DNA of 64,000 bases, taken from positions 372,001-436,000 of the forward strand of contig NZ_BBVD01000005.1 of NCBI RefSeq assembly GCF_000964545.1, written 5' to 3'. The translations under genes and the position numbers were made by a program. The notes below the pieces were generated by a model, which saw only the letters and a list, made by a program, of their open reading frames with translations, was not told the DNA's origin and did not search any database. Positions 44,791 through 54,033 of the stretch are shown in pieces. This stretch comes from Comamonas thiooxydans (lineage in GTDB: Bacteria > Pseudomonadota > Gammaproteobacteria > Burkholderiales > Burkholderiaceae_C). Each line of letters opens with the position of its first letter. The first letter of the stretch is position 1.

Positions 44791-45185
44791 GGTGCAATGG
44801 GAATAGATCTCAAACAGACCTCAAGCGATATCAATTCTCATTTCCGTTTTCCTCAATGCCTTCACTATTTCCGCATATGCTTCAGAGCCATCTTCTGCCG
44901 GAACGCATCGCCTTGTGCCCGCGACGAGCACGGAGAAAGCGATCGGCCCTGCACAATCACGCACCAGGAATACATCGGCGTCTGGAACCCCACTTCTGGC
45001 CATTCGCGCAGGCGGCGCCCCTCTCGGGCGAATGCTCGCAGCCACCTCCCGACACCTGTTGGATGATTGCAAGACTATTGCGCTGTTGAGCTCTGCGATG
45101 CTTTACTCGGCAGGTGGTTGATGCAAATGTCCGGAACCGAGCCGTTTCCGACCCAGGTTGGTATTCAAGGACCTCAAGAATCAAG
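44791..45185. other. Intergenic region, no recognised gene
   Basis: This lies between the sigma factor remnant and the GGDEF gene. A minus-strand frame (44821-45072, ending KALRKTEMRIDIA) has no family I know. It would hold the promoters of both flanking genes. Confidence 0.4.
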
Positions 45186-47015
45186 ATGACAAGCTTTCGC
45201 TCTCACAAGCTTTTGCATCGCATCGTGCTCGGCAACCTGCTGGTAGCGGCCTTGCTGTGCTTTGCCACGTGGCTTGGCGTGCATGCCAATCACCGCGCGG
45301 ACATGGACCTGGGAGTAGCCGTCTCCAGGCATCAAGCGCGCAGCCTGAGCTTGGAGCTGGCTGCAGAGGTGCGACTGGTGGACAACGCTCTGTCATCGAT
45401 TGCCAGTCGTTACCGCGCGCGCAGCCTTGACGGACTTGCCGCCGCCAACTTTGCCTTGTACGAAATGCTTCAGGAACAGCGTGCCCTGATTCCTTTTGTC
45501 ACCGCCCTGCGCATCACAGACAGTGCTGGCGAGGTACTCATCACTCCCAGCGAAATTGATGTGCCGTTTTCAGTGGCGGAACGCGCCTATTTCGCTCAGG
45601 CCCGTGCAACGGACCGAATGGTGGTGTCCGAGCCTCTGATCAGCCACTCCTTCGGAAAATGGTCTATCGTGCTGGCAAGGCGTCTTCAGGCCGAGGGCGG
45701 CCAGTTCCAGGGCATCGTCTATGCCATTGTCGCGGCCGAACATTTTCACCAGCTATTCCAGCGCCAGTCGTTCGGCACCAGCAGCGCCATGGCATTGCGC
45801 ACCGATCAGGCACTGCTGGTAGCGCGCTATCCGGCTGCAAGCCAGGATGCCGACGCGGGTATCGGCAAGGCCGCTGTCTCGTCCGAATATCACCAGGCCA
45901 TCAGCCGCAACAACGAGGAAGGCTGGTACATCACACCGACCCTGATCGATGGCGTGGAGCGCATCACGGCCTACCATCGGCTGCCCGGATATCCTCTGAC
46001 GGTGTTTACCGGGCTGGGTACGGAAGCCTATATGGCCATGTGGCGCGCCTCCGCCTGGCGTGCATGGGGTCTCGCCGGCTTGTGCATTGCCCTGATTGCT
46101 TTGGGTTCGGTAGCCCTGTACCGGCTGCAGCAGCGTGAACGCCGCATCCGCAAAGAGCAGGAGCTGGTCATCAACAATGACCTGATCGGCATGGCTCGCC
46201 TGCGCGAGCGCAAGATCGTCTGGACCAACCCCGCCATGCGCCGTCTGCTCAAGCAGCCAGCAGCTGCACTGCAGGGCGCATCCACGCGCATGCTTTACCC
46301 GGACGAAGCCTCCTACAGGCGTATCGGCGAAAAAGCCTATGGCTCTTTGCTGGCTCGGGGCAAATTTCACGCTCAGTTCCAGGTGCAGAATGCCGAGGGC
46401 AAGCTTTTGTGGGTGGATGCATCCGGCACACTGCTGAATGCCGAAGAGTCGCTGTGGATTCTGGTGGACATCGACGCCCTCAAACGAGGCGAACAAGCCG
46501 CCAATCACCTTGCCAACCACGACGCTCTGACGGGTCTGGCGAACCGCCGAGCACTTGAGGAAACGCTGAACCAGGAGCTGGCAGACGGCCAGATGCTTGC
46601 CGTGTGCTTCATGGACCTGGATGGTTTCAAACAGGTCAACGATACCCAGGGTCACGACGCAGGCGATGAGGTTTTACGTGTGGTAGCTGCCCGACTGACG
46701 GCCCAGGCCCGTGCCGGCGACTGCGTTGCCCGCCTGGGCGGCGATGAGTTCGTGGTGCTGCTATCGGGCTTGCACACTCCCGGTGAGGCCATGTCTGTCA
46801 TGAAGCGCTGCATGGAAGCCGTGCGCCAGCCCATTGCACTGAATGGTGGAGCGATGGTGCAAGTCGGCAGCAGCATCGGTATCTCCATCAGCACCGCAGA
46901 TAGTTCCTCGGCCAACCTGATGCAAAGTGCGGACGAGGCCATGTACTCGGCCAAACATGCAGGCAAGGGACGCATTGTTCAGCATTCGGACCTCTCGCAA
47001 GACTCCGAGGCTTGA
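45186..47015 (+). CDS. Membrane diguanylate cyclase (CACHE-PAS-GGDEF)
   Basis: This 609-residue signalling protein has a transmembrane helix (RIVLGNLLVAALLCFATWLG), a periplasmic dCACHE-like sensor domain to about residue 275, a second helix (GLAGLCIALIALGSVALYRL), a PAS-like domain (NDLIGMARLRERKIVWTNPA) and a C-terminal GGDEF domain. The catalytic site ARLGGDEFVVLLSG is intact and the inhibitory site RAGD sits five residues before it. It should make cyclic di-GMP in response to a small periplasmic ligand. I chose the ATG at 45186 (MTSFRSHKLL). Confidence 0.92.
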   Translation: MTSFRSHKLLHRIVLGNLLVAALLCFATWLGVHANHRADMDLGVAVSRHQARSLSLELAAEVRLVDNALSSIASRYRARSLDGLAAANFALYEMLQEQRALIPFVTALRITDSAGEVLITPSEIDVPFSVAERAYFAQARATDRMVVSEPLISHSFGKWSIVLARRLQAEGGQFQGIVYAIVAAEHFHQLFQRQSFGTSSAMALRTDQALLVARYPAASQDADAGIGKAAVSSEYHQAISRNNEEGWYITPTLIDGVERITAYHRLPGYPLTVFTGLGTEAYMAMWRASAWRAWGLAGLCIALIALGSVALYRLQQRERRIRKEQELVINNDLIGMARLRERKIVWTNPAMRRLLKQPAAALQGASTRMLYPDEASYRRIGEKAYGSLLARGKFHAQFQVQNAEGKLLWVDASGTLLNAEESLWILVDIDALKRGEQAANHLANHDALTGLANRRALEETLNQELADGQMLAVCFMDLDGFKQVNDTQGHDAGDEVLRVVAARLTAQARAGDCVARLGGDEFVVLLSGLHTPGEAMSVMKRCMEAVRQPIALNGGAMVQVGSSIGISISTADSSSANLMQSADEAMYSAKHAGKGRIVQHSDLSQDSEA

Positions 47016-47238
47016 GGCCGCCCCCTGCGACCAGCTGTATCTGCATATGTCCAGAGCCTAGGATCGACAACGCCTTCAGGACCAAAGCAGGGTATTTTGG
47101 AGACTCGCGGCCTGGCCGCAGTCAGCCAAGCCCAAGGGCCAGCCACCTGCTTCCGGCCAAAGGCAAGCTGCCAGGGCTTTTGCGGGCCCGCCTGTCTCAT
47201 ATTTCATCTGGCCAACCGCAGCCAGCCCTCTCTCTTGC

Positions 47239-47487
47239 CTATTCCTGTGCTCTTGGCGGCAGCCCTGCCGCCTTGCGAATGGGCTCCAGCAAACCGCTGA
47301 GTCCGTTGTGGTCAAGCTCCTGCATCAAGGCCAGCAACTGACCGATCTCGCCTTTGGGAAAGCCCTCGCGGGCAAACCAGTTGAGGTAGTTGCCGGGCAG
47401 ATCGGCAATCAAACGGCCCTTGTACTTGCCATAAGGCATAGGCACGCGCACCAGGCGCTCCAGCATTTCGGGATTCATGGCAGTCAA
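47239..47487 (-). CDS. DUF3820 family protein
   Basis: This 82-residue protein matches DUF3820: PMPYGKYKGRLIADLPGNYL, NWFAREGFPKGEIGQLLALM and DHNGLSGLLEPIRK. The family is small, cytoplasmic and without assigned function; some members fuse to exonuclease domains. It may start at the ATG at 47478 instead. It is followed by a non-coding stretch to the GGDEF gene and is divergent from metQ. Confidence 0.9.
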   Translation of the reverse strand: MTAMNPEMLERLVRVPMPYGKYKGRLIADLPGNYLNWFAREGFPKGEIGQLLALMQELDHNGLSGLLEPIRKAAGLPPRAQE

Positions 47488-47519
47488 TCGGGATCAGATT
47501 TTGTATAAAAAACGACGCT

Positions 47520-47535
47520 CTTATAACCAAATAAG
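47520..47535. promoter_or_regulatory. CTTAT-N6-ATAAG dyad upstream of metQ
   Basis: CTTAT (47520-47524) and ATAAG (47531-47535) form a perfect dyad in the divergent region, 110 bases before the metQ start. Similar motifs are bound by CysB/Cbl/SsuR-type LysR regulators of sulfur genes. That link is inferred from motif form. Confidence 0.4.
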
Positions 47536-47645
47536 AAAAATGTCCTGCAGACGTCGGTACACGGCACTAGACTATGCACCTTAGTTCGCTGCGGTCCAGA
47601 TGAGGCCCGGAATTTATTGCAACTTGCTGAAGAAGGTCAGAACCA

Positions 47646-48431
47646 ATGTTGAAGAAAGCTCTCTCTGCTATCGCTATTGCCACTCTGGCGCTGTCGGCCC
47701 AGGCTGCTGACGTGCTCAAGGTGGGCGCCACGGCCGTTCCTCACGCCGAAATCCTCAATCACATCAAGCCCGCACTGAAGGCTCAAGGCATCGATCTGGA
47801 AATCAAGGAGTTCAGCGACTACGTGCAGCCCAATGCTGCCGTGGAAGACAAGCAGCTGGATGCCAACTTCTTCCAGCACCAGCCCTATCTGGACAGCTAC
47901 AACAAGGACCGCAAGACCTCGCTGGTGGCCGTACCCAACGGCAAGGTTCATGTGGAGCCCTTCGGTGCCTACTCCAGCAAGATCAAGAACATCAAGGATC
48001 TGAAGAATGGCGCTACCGTGGCCATTCCCAACGACCCCTCCAACGGCGGCCGTGCACTGATTCTGCTGGCCAAGCATGGTCTGATCGAGCTCAAGGATCC
48101 CAAGAGCCTGACCCCCACTGCTCTGGACGTCGTCAAGAACCCCAAGAAGCTGAAGTTCAAGGAACTGGAAGCGCCTTTGCTGCCCCGCGCCCTGGCTGAT
48201 GTCGACCTGGCCCTGATCAACACCAACTACGCAATCGAAGCCAAGCTCAACCCCACCAAGGATGCGCTGTTCATCGAAGGTGCCGATTCGCCCTACACCA
48301 ATATCGTGGTGGCCCGCAAGGATCGCGCCAACGGCGCCGACATTGCCAAGCTGATGAGCGCTCTGCACTCTGCAGACACCAAGAAGTTTATTCAGGAAAA
48401 GTACAAGGGCGCCGTGGTTCCTGCGTTCTGA
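47646..48431 (+). CDS. metQ: MetQ/NlpA family methionine-binding protein
   Basis: This 261-residue periplasmic binding protein of the NlpA family carries methionine or a related sulfur compound to an ABC importer. The signal peptide ends ALSAQAADVLKVG without a lipobox cysteine, so it should be soluble. Typical segments are KVGATAVPHAEILNHIKPAL, DANFFQHQPYLDSY, GATVAIPNDPSNGGRALILL and the end KYKGAVVPAF. No metN or metI genes adjoin, so the importer is elsewhere. A strong terminator follows. Confidence 0.92.
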   Translation: MLKKALSAIAIATLALSAQAADVLKVGATAVPHAEILNHIKPALKAQGIDLEIKEFSDYVQPNAAVEDKQLDANFFQHQPYLDSYNKDRKTSLVAVPNGKVHVEPFGAYSSKIKNIKDLKNGATVAIPNDPSNGGRALILLAKHGLIELKDPKSLTPTALDVVKNPKKLKFKELEAPLLPRALADVDLALINTNYAIEAKLNPTKDALFIEGADSPYTNIVVARKDRANGADIAKLMSALHSADTKKFIQEKYKGAVVPAF

Positions 48432-48575
48432 TTCGCAAAGGCCTTAGAAACGTTGGCGCTCCCCTACTCGACAGGGGAGACTGTCGCGTTGCGAAGGGTA
48501 CGGGTACAGGCTCCCGCTGTGGCCCCGGGGCCGGACAGAACCGGCCGCCGACCACACTTGACGACCTGACCCAGC

Positions 48576-48605
48576 AAAAAGCGCTGCTTCTGCAGCGCTT
48601 TTTTC
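48576..48605 (+). terminator. Rho-independent terminator after metQ
   Basis: AAAAAGCGCTGC (48576-48587) and GCAGCGCTTTTT (48592-48603) form a 12-bp stem with a TTCT loop and a T-rich end. Confidence 0.88.
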
Positions 48606-48614
48606 TTTTGATTT

Positions 48615-48632
48615 GATAGCTTATAGCGCTTT
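48615..48632 (+). repeat. Dispersed short repeat, copy 3
   Basis: The core GATAGCTTATAGCGCTTT lies between the metQ terminator and the spoVR stop. Confidence 0.6.
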
Positions 48633-48670
48633 ACAGGCAAGGGCTTCAGGCAACTTCCAATTGAGATTTC

Positions 48671-50305
48671 TCAATGCGAGGGTGCAGGCACCGAGTGCCG
48701 CAAAACCGGTGTCTCGCCATCGCCGTTGACGCTTTCCAGATGCACGCCAAATCCCCAAAGGCGAGCCACATGCTTGAGCACCTCCTGTGCATCTTCTGCC
48801 AGTGGCCTGCCCTGGTACTGGGTATGCCGCAGAGTAAGACTGCGGTCGCCGCGCAGATTCACGCTCCAGGCCTGAATATTGGGTTCGCGCGTCCCCAGGT
48901 CGTATTGCTGAGACAGCAACTGGCGCAGCGTGCGGTAGCCATCTTCGTCGTGGATGGCACTGACCAGAACATCACGTTCGTCAGGGTCATCGTGCAGAGA
49001 GAACAAACGCATGTCGCGTATCAGGTGCGGGCTCAGAAACTGGCCGACAAAGCTCTCGTCCTTGTAGTTGCGCATGGCGTGGTGCAGCGCCGGCAGCCAG
49101 GGTGTGCCGGCCATGTCGGGAAACCAGCGGCGATCTTCCTCGGTCGGCTTTTCGCAGATCCGCCGAATATCACGGTACATGGCAAAGCCCAGCGCATAAG
49201 GATTGATGCCGCTGAAGGCCCGGTGGCCAGCCGGCGGCTGGTAGATCACATTGGTATGCGATGACAGCCACTCCAGCATCACGCCATCGGTCAGCCAGCC
49301 CTCGTCATACAGAGTGTTGAGCAATGTGTAATGCCAGAAGGTGGCCCAGCCCTCGTTCATCACCTGAGTCTGGCGCTGCGGATAGAAATACTGGGCGATC
49401 TTGCGCACGATGCGCACGATCTCTCGTTGCCAGGGTTCGAGCAAGGGAGCGTTCTTCTCGATGAAATAGAGGATGTTCTCTTCGGGCTCTCGGGGAAAGC
49501 GCTCGCTGCCTTGCGTCGTGCTGTCCTTGTCCTTGTCCCTTCGGGCTGGAAGCGTGCGCCACAGCACATTGACCTGTTGCTGCACATAGGCTTCACGCGC
49601 CTCTCTCTCGGCGCGCTCGCGCGACAGGCTTTTATGCGAGGGACGGCAATAGCGATCCACACCAAAGTTCGACAACGCATGGCAGGAATCCAGCAACTGC
49701 TCCACGGTGTCGAAGCCATAGCGTTCCTCGCATTGCGCCACATAGTCGCGCGCATAGACGAGATAGTCGATGATGCTGCCCGCGTCGGACCACATGCGAA
49801 ACAGATAATTGTTCTTGAAAAAGCTGTTGTGCCCATAGGCCGCATGCGCAATCACCAGGGCCTGCATGGCCGTGCTGTTCTCCTCCATCAGATAGCTGAT
49901 GCAAGGGTTGGCATTGATGACGATCTCATAGGCCAGTCCCATATGACCTCGTCGGTAGCGGCGCTCCGTGGCCAGAAACTCCTTGCCATAGCTCCAGTGC
50001 CGGTAATTGACCGGCATGCCCACGCTGGAATAGGCATCCATCATCTGCTCGGCCGTGATGATCTCCAACTGATTCGGATAGGTATCCAGACCGTAGCGCT
50101 CAGCCGTGGCCGCAATCGCCGCGTGATACTGTTCGATCAGCTCGAAAGTCCAGTCGCTGGGGTCGGGCAAGGGAGACGCCGGTCGCAGGGACGCCATCAA
50201 AGGCGCCTGCGGCACATCGCGAAAGCGCGGCTCCCCCTGGGCATGCGAATTTCCGGCCTTTCTGCTGGCGCTGAGATCCAGCACGGGATAGAGATTGAGG
50301 TTCAT
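48671..50305 (-). CDS. SpoVR family protein
   Basis: This 544-residue protein of the SpoVR family has NQLEIITAEQMMDAYSSVGM, GMPVNYRHWSYGKEFL and MNEGWATFWHYTLLNTLYDE, and ends with a winged C-terminal part. In non-sporulating bacteria (YcgB) it is made in stationary phase with PrkA and YeaH. Its biochemical role is unknown. I chose the ATG at 50303-50305 (MNLNLYPVLD), which overlaps the yeaH stop by four bases. It is the third gene of the prkA-yeaH-spoVR unit. Confidence 0.92.
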   Translation of the reverse strand: MNLNLYPVLDLSASRKAGNSHAQGEPRFRDVPQAPLMASLRPASPLPDPSDWTFELIEQYHAAIAATAERYGLDTYPNQLEIITAEQMMDAYSSVGMPVNYRHWSYGKEFLATERRYRRGHMGLAYEIVINANPCISYLMEENSTAMQALVIAHAAYGHNSFFKNNYLFRMWSDAGSIIDYLVYARDYVAQCEERYGFDTVEQLLDSCHALSNFGVDRYCRPSHKSLSRERAEREAREAYVQQQVNVLWRTLPARRDKDKDSTTQGSERFPREPEENILYFIEKNAPLLEPWQREIVRIVRKIAQYFYPQRQTQVMNEGWATFWHYTLLNTLYDEGWLTDGVMLEWLSSHTNVIYQPPAGHRAFSGINPYALGFAMYRDIRRICEKPTEEDRRWFPDMAGTPWLPALHHAMRNYKDESFVGQFLSPHLIRDMRLFSLHDDPDERDVLVSAIHDEDGYRTLRQLLSQQYDLGTREPNIQAWSVNLRGDRSLTLRHTQYQGRPLAEDAQEVLKHVARLWGFGVHLESVNGDGETPVLRHSVPAPSH

Positions 50306-51570
50306 ATCGATACCCCATCCTTCTTGAAGAGATCGCGGAACACCGGGTAGATCTCGTTGGCTGCCGATACCTTGCGCATGGCGAAATGGGGGAACAGCGG
50401 CAGCAGGCGGCTGTACTCTTCCCAGAGACTCTGCTCCTCGAGCACCACTTGCAGGTAAGCGTAGTAGCGCACCAGCGGCAATATTCTTTCGGCCAGAAGG
50501 CTGTGGCATTTGCCGCCGTCGTCGCTGAAGTTGTCGCCATCGCTGGCCTGGGCGACATAGATATTCCAGTCGTTGACCGGGTAGCGGGCCCTGATGATCT
50601 GTTCGAGCAGGACCAGCGCGCTGCTGACTACCGTGCCGCCGCTTTCCGTGGAGTGAAAGAACTCGTCTTCGCTGACTTCTGCGGCCTGGGTGTGGTGGCG
50701 GATGAAAACAATCTCGATCTTGTCGTAATGCCTTGTGAGAAACAGATACAGCAGGATGAAAAAGCGCTTGGCCAGCTCCTTTCGCTCCTGATCCATGGAG
50801 CCGGACACGTCCATCACGCAGAACATCACGGCCTGGCTGCTGGGAACGGGCACCTTGCTGCGATTGCGAAAGCGCAGATCCAGTTGCTCCAGGAAAGGCA
50901 CTGCGCCGATACGCTCACGCAAGGTATCGATACGGCGTTGCAACTCGGCTACTGACTCACTGGTGCCGTCGTCCTGCGCCAGCAGAGCTTCAAGCTGTTC
51001 TTCCAGTACCTTGAGCTCACGGTGTGAAGCTTTGGTCAGCGCAATGCGCCGCCCCAGGGCGCCGCGCATGGTGCGCACCAGCGCCAGATTGCTGGGCGTG
51101 CCGTCATGGCTGTAGCCGGCGCGCCTTGTCTTGTATTGCAAGGTGTTGCCGATGTGGTTGCGCAGCAGGCGCGGCAGCGCCAGATCTTCAAAGAAAAGCT
51201 CCATGAACTCTTCCTTGGTCAAGGTGAAAGTGAAGTCATCCTGCCCCTCACCGCTATCGCTGGCCTGCGACCCCGAACCGCCGCCCCCACCAGGCGGGCG
51301 GGCAATGCGATCACCGCGCACATGCTCGCGATTGCCGGGCAGCACCATATCGCGGATACCACCCTGACCATGCCTGAAGACCGGCTCCTGAATGTCTTTT
51401 TTCGGAATGGTGATGCTTTCCGCCTGATCGATATGGCGGATGTCGCGCGCAGACACGGCTTTGCGCACCGCCTCCGCGATCTGCTCTTTGAAACGCCGCA
51501 CAAACCGCTCGCGGTTACCCACTGATTTATTCTTGCCTGCGAGCCTGCGGTCGATGATATGCAGTGCCAT
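50302..51570 (-). CDS. YeaH/YhbH family protein (DUF444)
   Basis: This 422-residue protein has a DUF444/von Willebrand factor A-like domain. The metal-site signature is CVMDVSGSMDQERKELAKRF, with GGTVVSSALVLLEQII and ASDGDNFSDDGGKC later. A glycine-rich linker (PPGGGGGSGSQASDSGE) precedes the VWA part. The N-terminus is IIDRRLAGKNKSVGNRERFV. It works in an unknown way with PrkA and SpoVR in stress and nitrogen or stationary-phase responses. The start is the ATG at 51568-51570 (MALHIIDRRL). Confidence 0.92.
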   Translation of the reverse strand: MALHIIDRRLAGKNKSVGNRERFVRRFKEQIAEAVRKAVSARDIRHIDQAESITIPKKDIQEPVFRHGQGGIRDMVLPGNREHVRGDRIARPPGGGGGSGSQASDSGEGQDDFTFTLTKEEFMELFFEDLALPRLLRNHIGNTLQYKTRRAGYSHDGTPSNLALVRTMRGALGRRIALTKASHRELKVLEEQLEALLAQDDGTSESVAELQRRIDTLRERIGAVPFLEQLDLRFRNRSKVPVPSSQAVMFCVMDVSGSMDQERKELAKRFFILLYLFLTRHYDKIEIVFIRHHTQAAEVSEDEFFHSTESGGTVVSSALVLLEQIIRARYPVNDWNIYVAQASDGDNFSDDGGKCHSLLAERILPLVRYYAYLQVVLEEQSLWEEYSRLLPLFPHFAMRKVSAANEIYPVFRDLFKKDGVSI

Positions 51571-51646
51571 CTGTGCTCCCATCTCCAGGGGCTGTTCTCA
51601 ACTCAACCGTCCTGTCGGTGGCCGCGCCGGGCCACCGACACCGCTG

Positions 51647-53569
51647 TCAGCTGCTCTTGCGCACGCGCAGATACCACTCGCAAAGCAGACGCACTTGCTT
51701 GGGCGTATAGCCCTTGGCTTCCATGCGAGTGACGAAGTCCTCATGCTTGCGCGCATCTTCGGCACTGGCCTTTGCGTTGAAGCTGATGACCGGCAACAAC
51801 TCCTCGGTGTTGGAGAACATCTTCTTCTCGATCACCACGCGCAGCTTCTCGTAACTGGTCCAGCTGGGGTTCTTGCCCTGGTTGTTGGCCCTGGCCCGCA
51901 GCACGAAGTTGACGATCTCGTTGCGAAAGTCCTTGGGGTTCGCAATGCCGGCCGGCTTTTCCACCTTCTCCAGCTCGGCATTGAGCGCATTGCGATCAAA
52001 CACCTCGCCGGTATCGGTGTCGCGGTATTCGCTGTCCTGAATCCAGTAATCGGCGTAGGTGACGTAGCGGTCAAAGATATTCTGACCGTACTCGCTATAG
52101 CTCTCCAGATAGGCAGTCTGGATTTCCTTGCCGATGAACTCGGCATAGCGCTGGGACAGATATTCCTTGATGAAACCTATGTACTTGGTCTCCAGTTCAG
52201 CCGGAAATTGCTCACGCTCAATCTGCCGCTCCAGCACATACATCAGGTGCACGGGGTTGGCCGCCACTTCGGTGCTGTCGTAATTGAAGACCTTGGCCAG
52301 TATCTTGAAGGCAAAGCGGGTGGAGATGCCTTCCATGCCCTCGTCCACGCCCGCGTAGTCACGGTATTCCTGATAGCTCTTGGCGCGCGGATCAGTGTCC
52401 TTGAGACTTTCGCCATCATAGACCTGCATCTTGCTGAAGATGCTGGAGTTCTCTGGCTCCTTGAGGCGCGTGAGCACGGAGAACTGCGCCATCATCTTGA
52501 GCGTGCCAGGCGCGCAGATGGCGTTGGCCAGCGAAGACTCCCGGATCAGCTTCTCGTAGATGCGGACCTCCTCGCTCACGCGCAGGCAGTAAGGCACCTT
52601 GACAATGTAGATACGATCGAGAAACGCCTCGTTGTTGCGGTTGTTGCGAAACGCCTTCCATTCGCTTTCATTGCTGTGCGCCAGCACCACGCCGTCAAAC
52701 GGAATCGCGCCAAAGCCTTCCGTGCCCTTGTAATTGCCTTCCTGCGTGGCCGTCAGCAAGGGGTGCAGCACCTTGATCGGAGCCTTGAACATTTCCACGA
52801 ACTCCAGCAGACCCTGATTGGCCAGGCACAGGCCGCCGGAGTAGCTGTAGGCGTCGGTGTCGTCTTGCGAAAAGTTTTCCAGCTTGCGGATGTCCACCTT
52901 GCCCACCAGGCTGGAAATATCCTGGTTGTTCTCATCGCCGGGCTCGGTCTTGGCAATGCCTATCTGCTTGAGAATGCTGGGGTAGCGTTTGACCACTCGG
53001 AACTGGCGAATGTCTCCGCCGAACTCCTCCAGCCGCTTCACGGCCCAGGGCGAGAGCACATGCTGCAGACTGCGACGCGGAATGCCGAACTCATCTTCCA
53101 GCACCGGACCGTCTTCCACGGGGTCGAACAAACCCAGCGGCGACTCGTTCACAGGCGATCCCTTGAGCGCGTAGAACGGTGCCTTTTGCATCAGGTATTT
53201 GAGACGCTCTGCAATCGAGCTCTTACCGCCGCCCACCGGTCCCAGCAGATAGAGAATCTGTTTGCGTTCCTCCAGACCCTGGGCCGCATGACGAAAGAAG
53301 CTCACCACCTGCTCGATGGCATCTTCCATGCCGTAGAACTCAGAGAATGCGGGATAGCGACGAATGACCTTGTTGGCAAACAGACGCGACAGCACGGGAT
53401 CGTTGCGGGTATCCACCATTTCGGGTTCGCCGATGACGGACAGCATGCGCTGTGAGGCTCCGGCGTAGGCCATGGGATCACGCTGGCAAAGGCTAAGGTA
53501 CTCGTCCAGCGACATTTCTTCTTCACGCAGGCGAACGTAGCGTGCTGCGGAATTGCTGATGACATCCAT
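51647..53569 (-). CDS. PrkA family serine protein kinase
   Basis: This 640-residue protein has an AAA-type N-terminal domain with the P-loop LLGPVGGGKSSIAERLKYL and a C-terminal kinase-like domain. The hallmarks SPVNESPLGLFDPVED, YSGGLCLANQGLLEFVEMF and HSNESEWKAFRNNRNNEAF match PrkA/YeaG. It starts at the ATG at 53567-53569 after a GGGAGGTC ribosome site. It heads the prkA-yeaH-spoVR unit, expected to be induced in stress or stationary phase. Confidence 0.95.
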   Translation of the reverse strand: MDVISNSAARYVRLREEEMSLDEYLSLCQRDPMAYAGASQRMLSVIGEPEMVDTRNDPVLSRLFANKVIRRYPAFSEFYGMEDAIEQVVSFFRHAAQGLEERKQILYLLGPVGGGKSSIAERLKYLMQKAPFYALKGSPVNESPLGLFDPVEDGPVLEDEFGIPRRSLQHVLSPWAVKRLEEFGGDIRQFRVVKRYPSILKQIGIAKTEPGDENNQDISSLVGKVDIRKLENFSQDDTDAYSYSGGLCLANQGLLEFVEMFKAPIKVLHPLLTATQEGNYKGTEGFGAIPFDGVVLAHSNESEWKAFRNNRNNEAFLDRIYIVKVPYCLRVSEEVRIYEKLIRESSLANAICAPGTLKMMAQFSVLTRLKEPENSSIFSKMQVYDGESLKDTDPRAKSYQEYRDYAGVDEGMEGISTRFAFKILAKVFNYDSTEVAANPVHLMYVLERQIEREQFPAELETKYIGFIKEYLSQRYAEFIGKEIQTAYLESYSEYGQNIFDRYVTYADYWIQDSEYRDTDTGEVFDRNALNAELEKVEKPAGIANPKDFRNEIVNFVLRARANNQGKNPSWTSYEKLRVVIEKKMFSNTEELLPVISFNAKASAEDARKHEDFVTRMEAKGYTPKQVRLLCEWYLRVRKSS

Positions 53570-54033
53570 ATGACCTCCCGTGGCGGCACCAGGGCTCGAA
53601 TCAGTGCCGCAAAGTTGCAAGGCATTCGTTACCGTGTGCGTCCGTTGTAGCACCTCGCTCCTAATTTGAATAGACCGAGATTCCTACAAATACGCAGTAG
53701 CCACGACAGCCAAAACCGCAAACCGGATAGCGCAAAAATCGGTCAAAAAATATGACTCGAAATGAGCATAGAAGCCTGTCCTCATGGAAGCAATAAAGCC
53801 CCCTATCTATCTGCCATCATTCAAGATTTCGACGACTCGAAAAACTGATCGGAACATCGCTTTACAGGCAATCTGGGTGGCAACAAAAAACGCTGCACAA
53901 GCAGCGTTTCGAACTATTGCAGCTACAGAAAACAGAGCTTGCTGCTTAAATTCCAAGGGTTATTCACTAGAAATATTTCGGCAAAGCATTGATGAGCAAG
54001 CGCTAGCAGCATCTCTTTTCATAGCATGGGTAT
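53570..54033. other. Intergenic region upstream of prkA
   Basis: This AT-richer stretch carries no gene. A hairpin, AAACGCTGC (53888-53896) and GCAGCGTTT (53901-53909), lies in the middle without a long T-run. The right end carries a copy of the dispersed repeat. The prkA promoter should lie at the left end. Confidence 0.5.
53997..54013 (-). repeat. Dispersed short repeat, copy 4
   Basis: On the minus strand the core reads GATGCTGCTAGCGCTTG, just after the stop of the EamA gene. Confidence 0.55.

Noticed and set aside
51440..53455. 671-codon plus-strand frame opposite prkA
   Set aside because: Opposite a complete PrkA, with histidine- and leucine-rich sequence typical of antisense translation.
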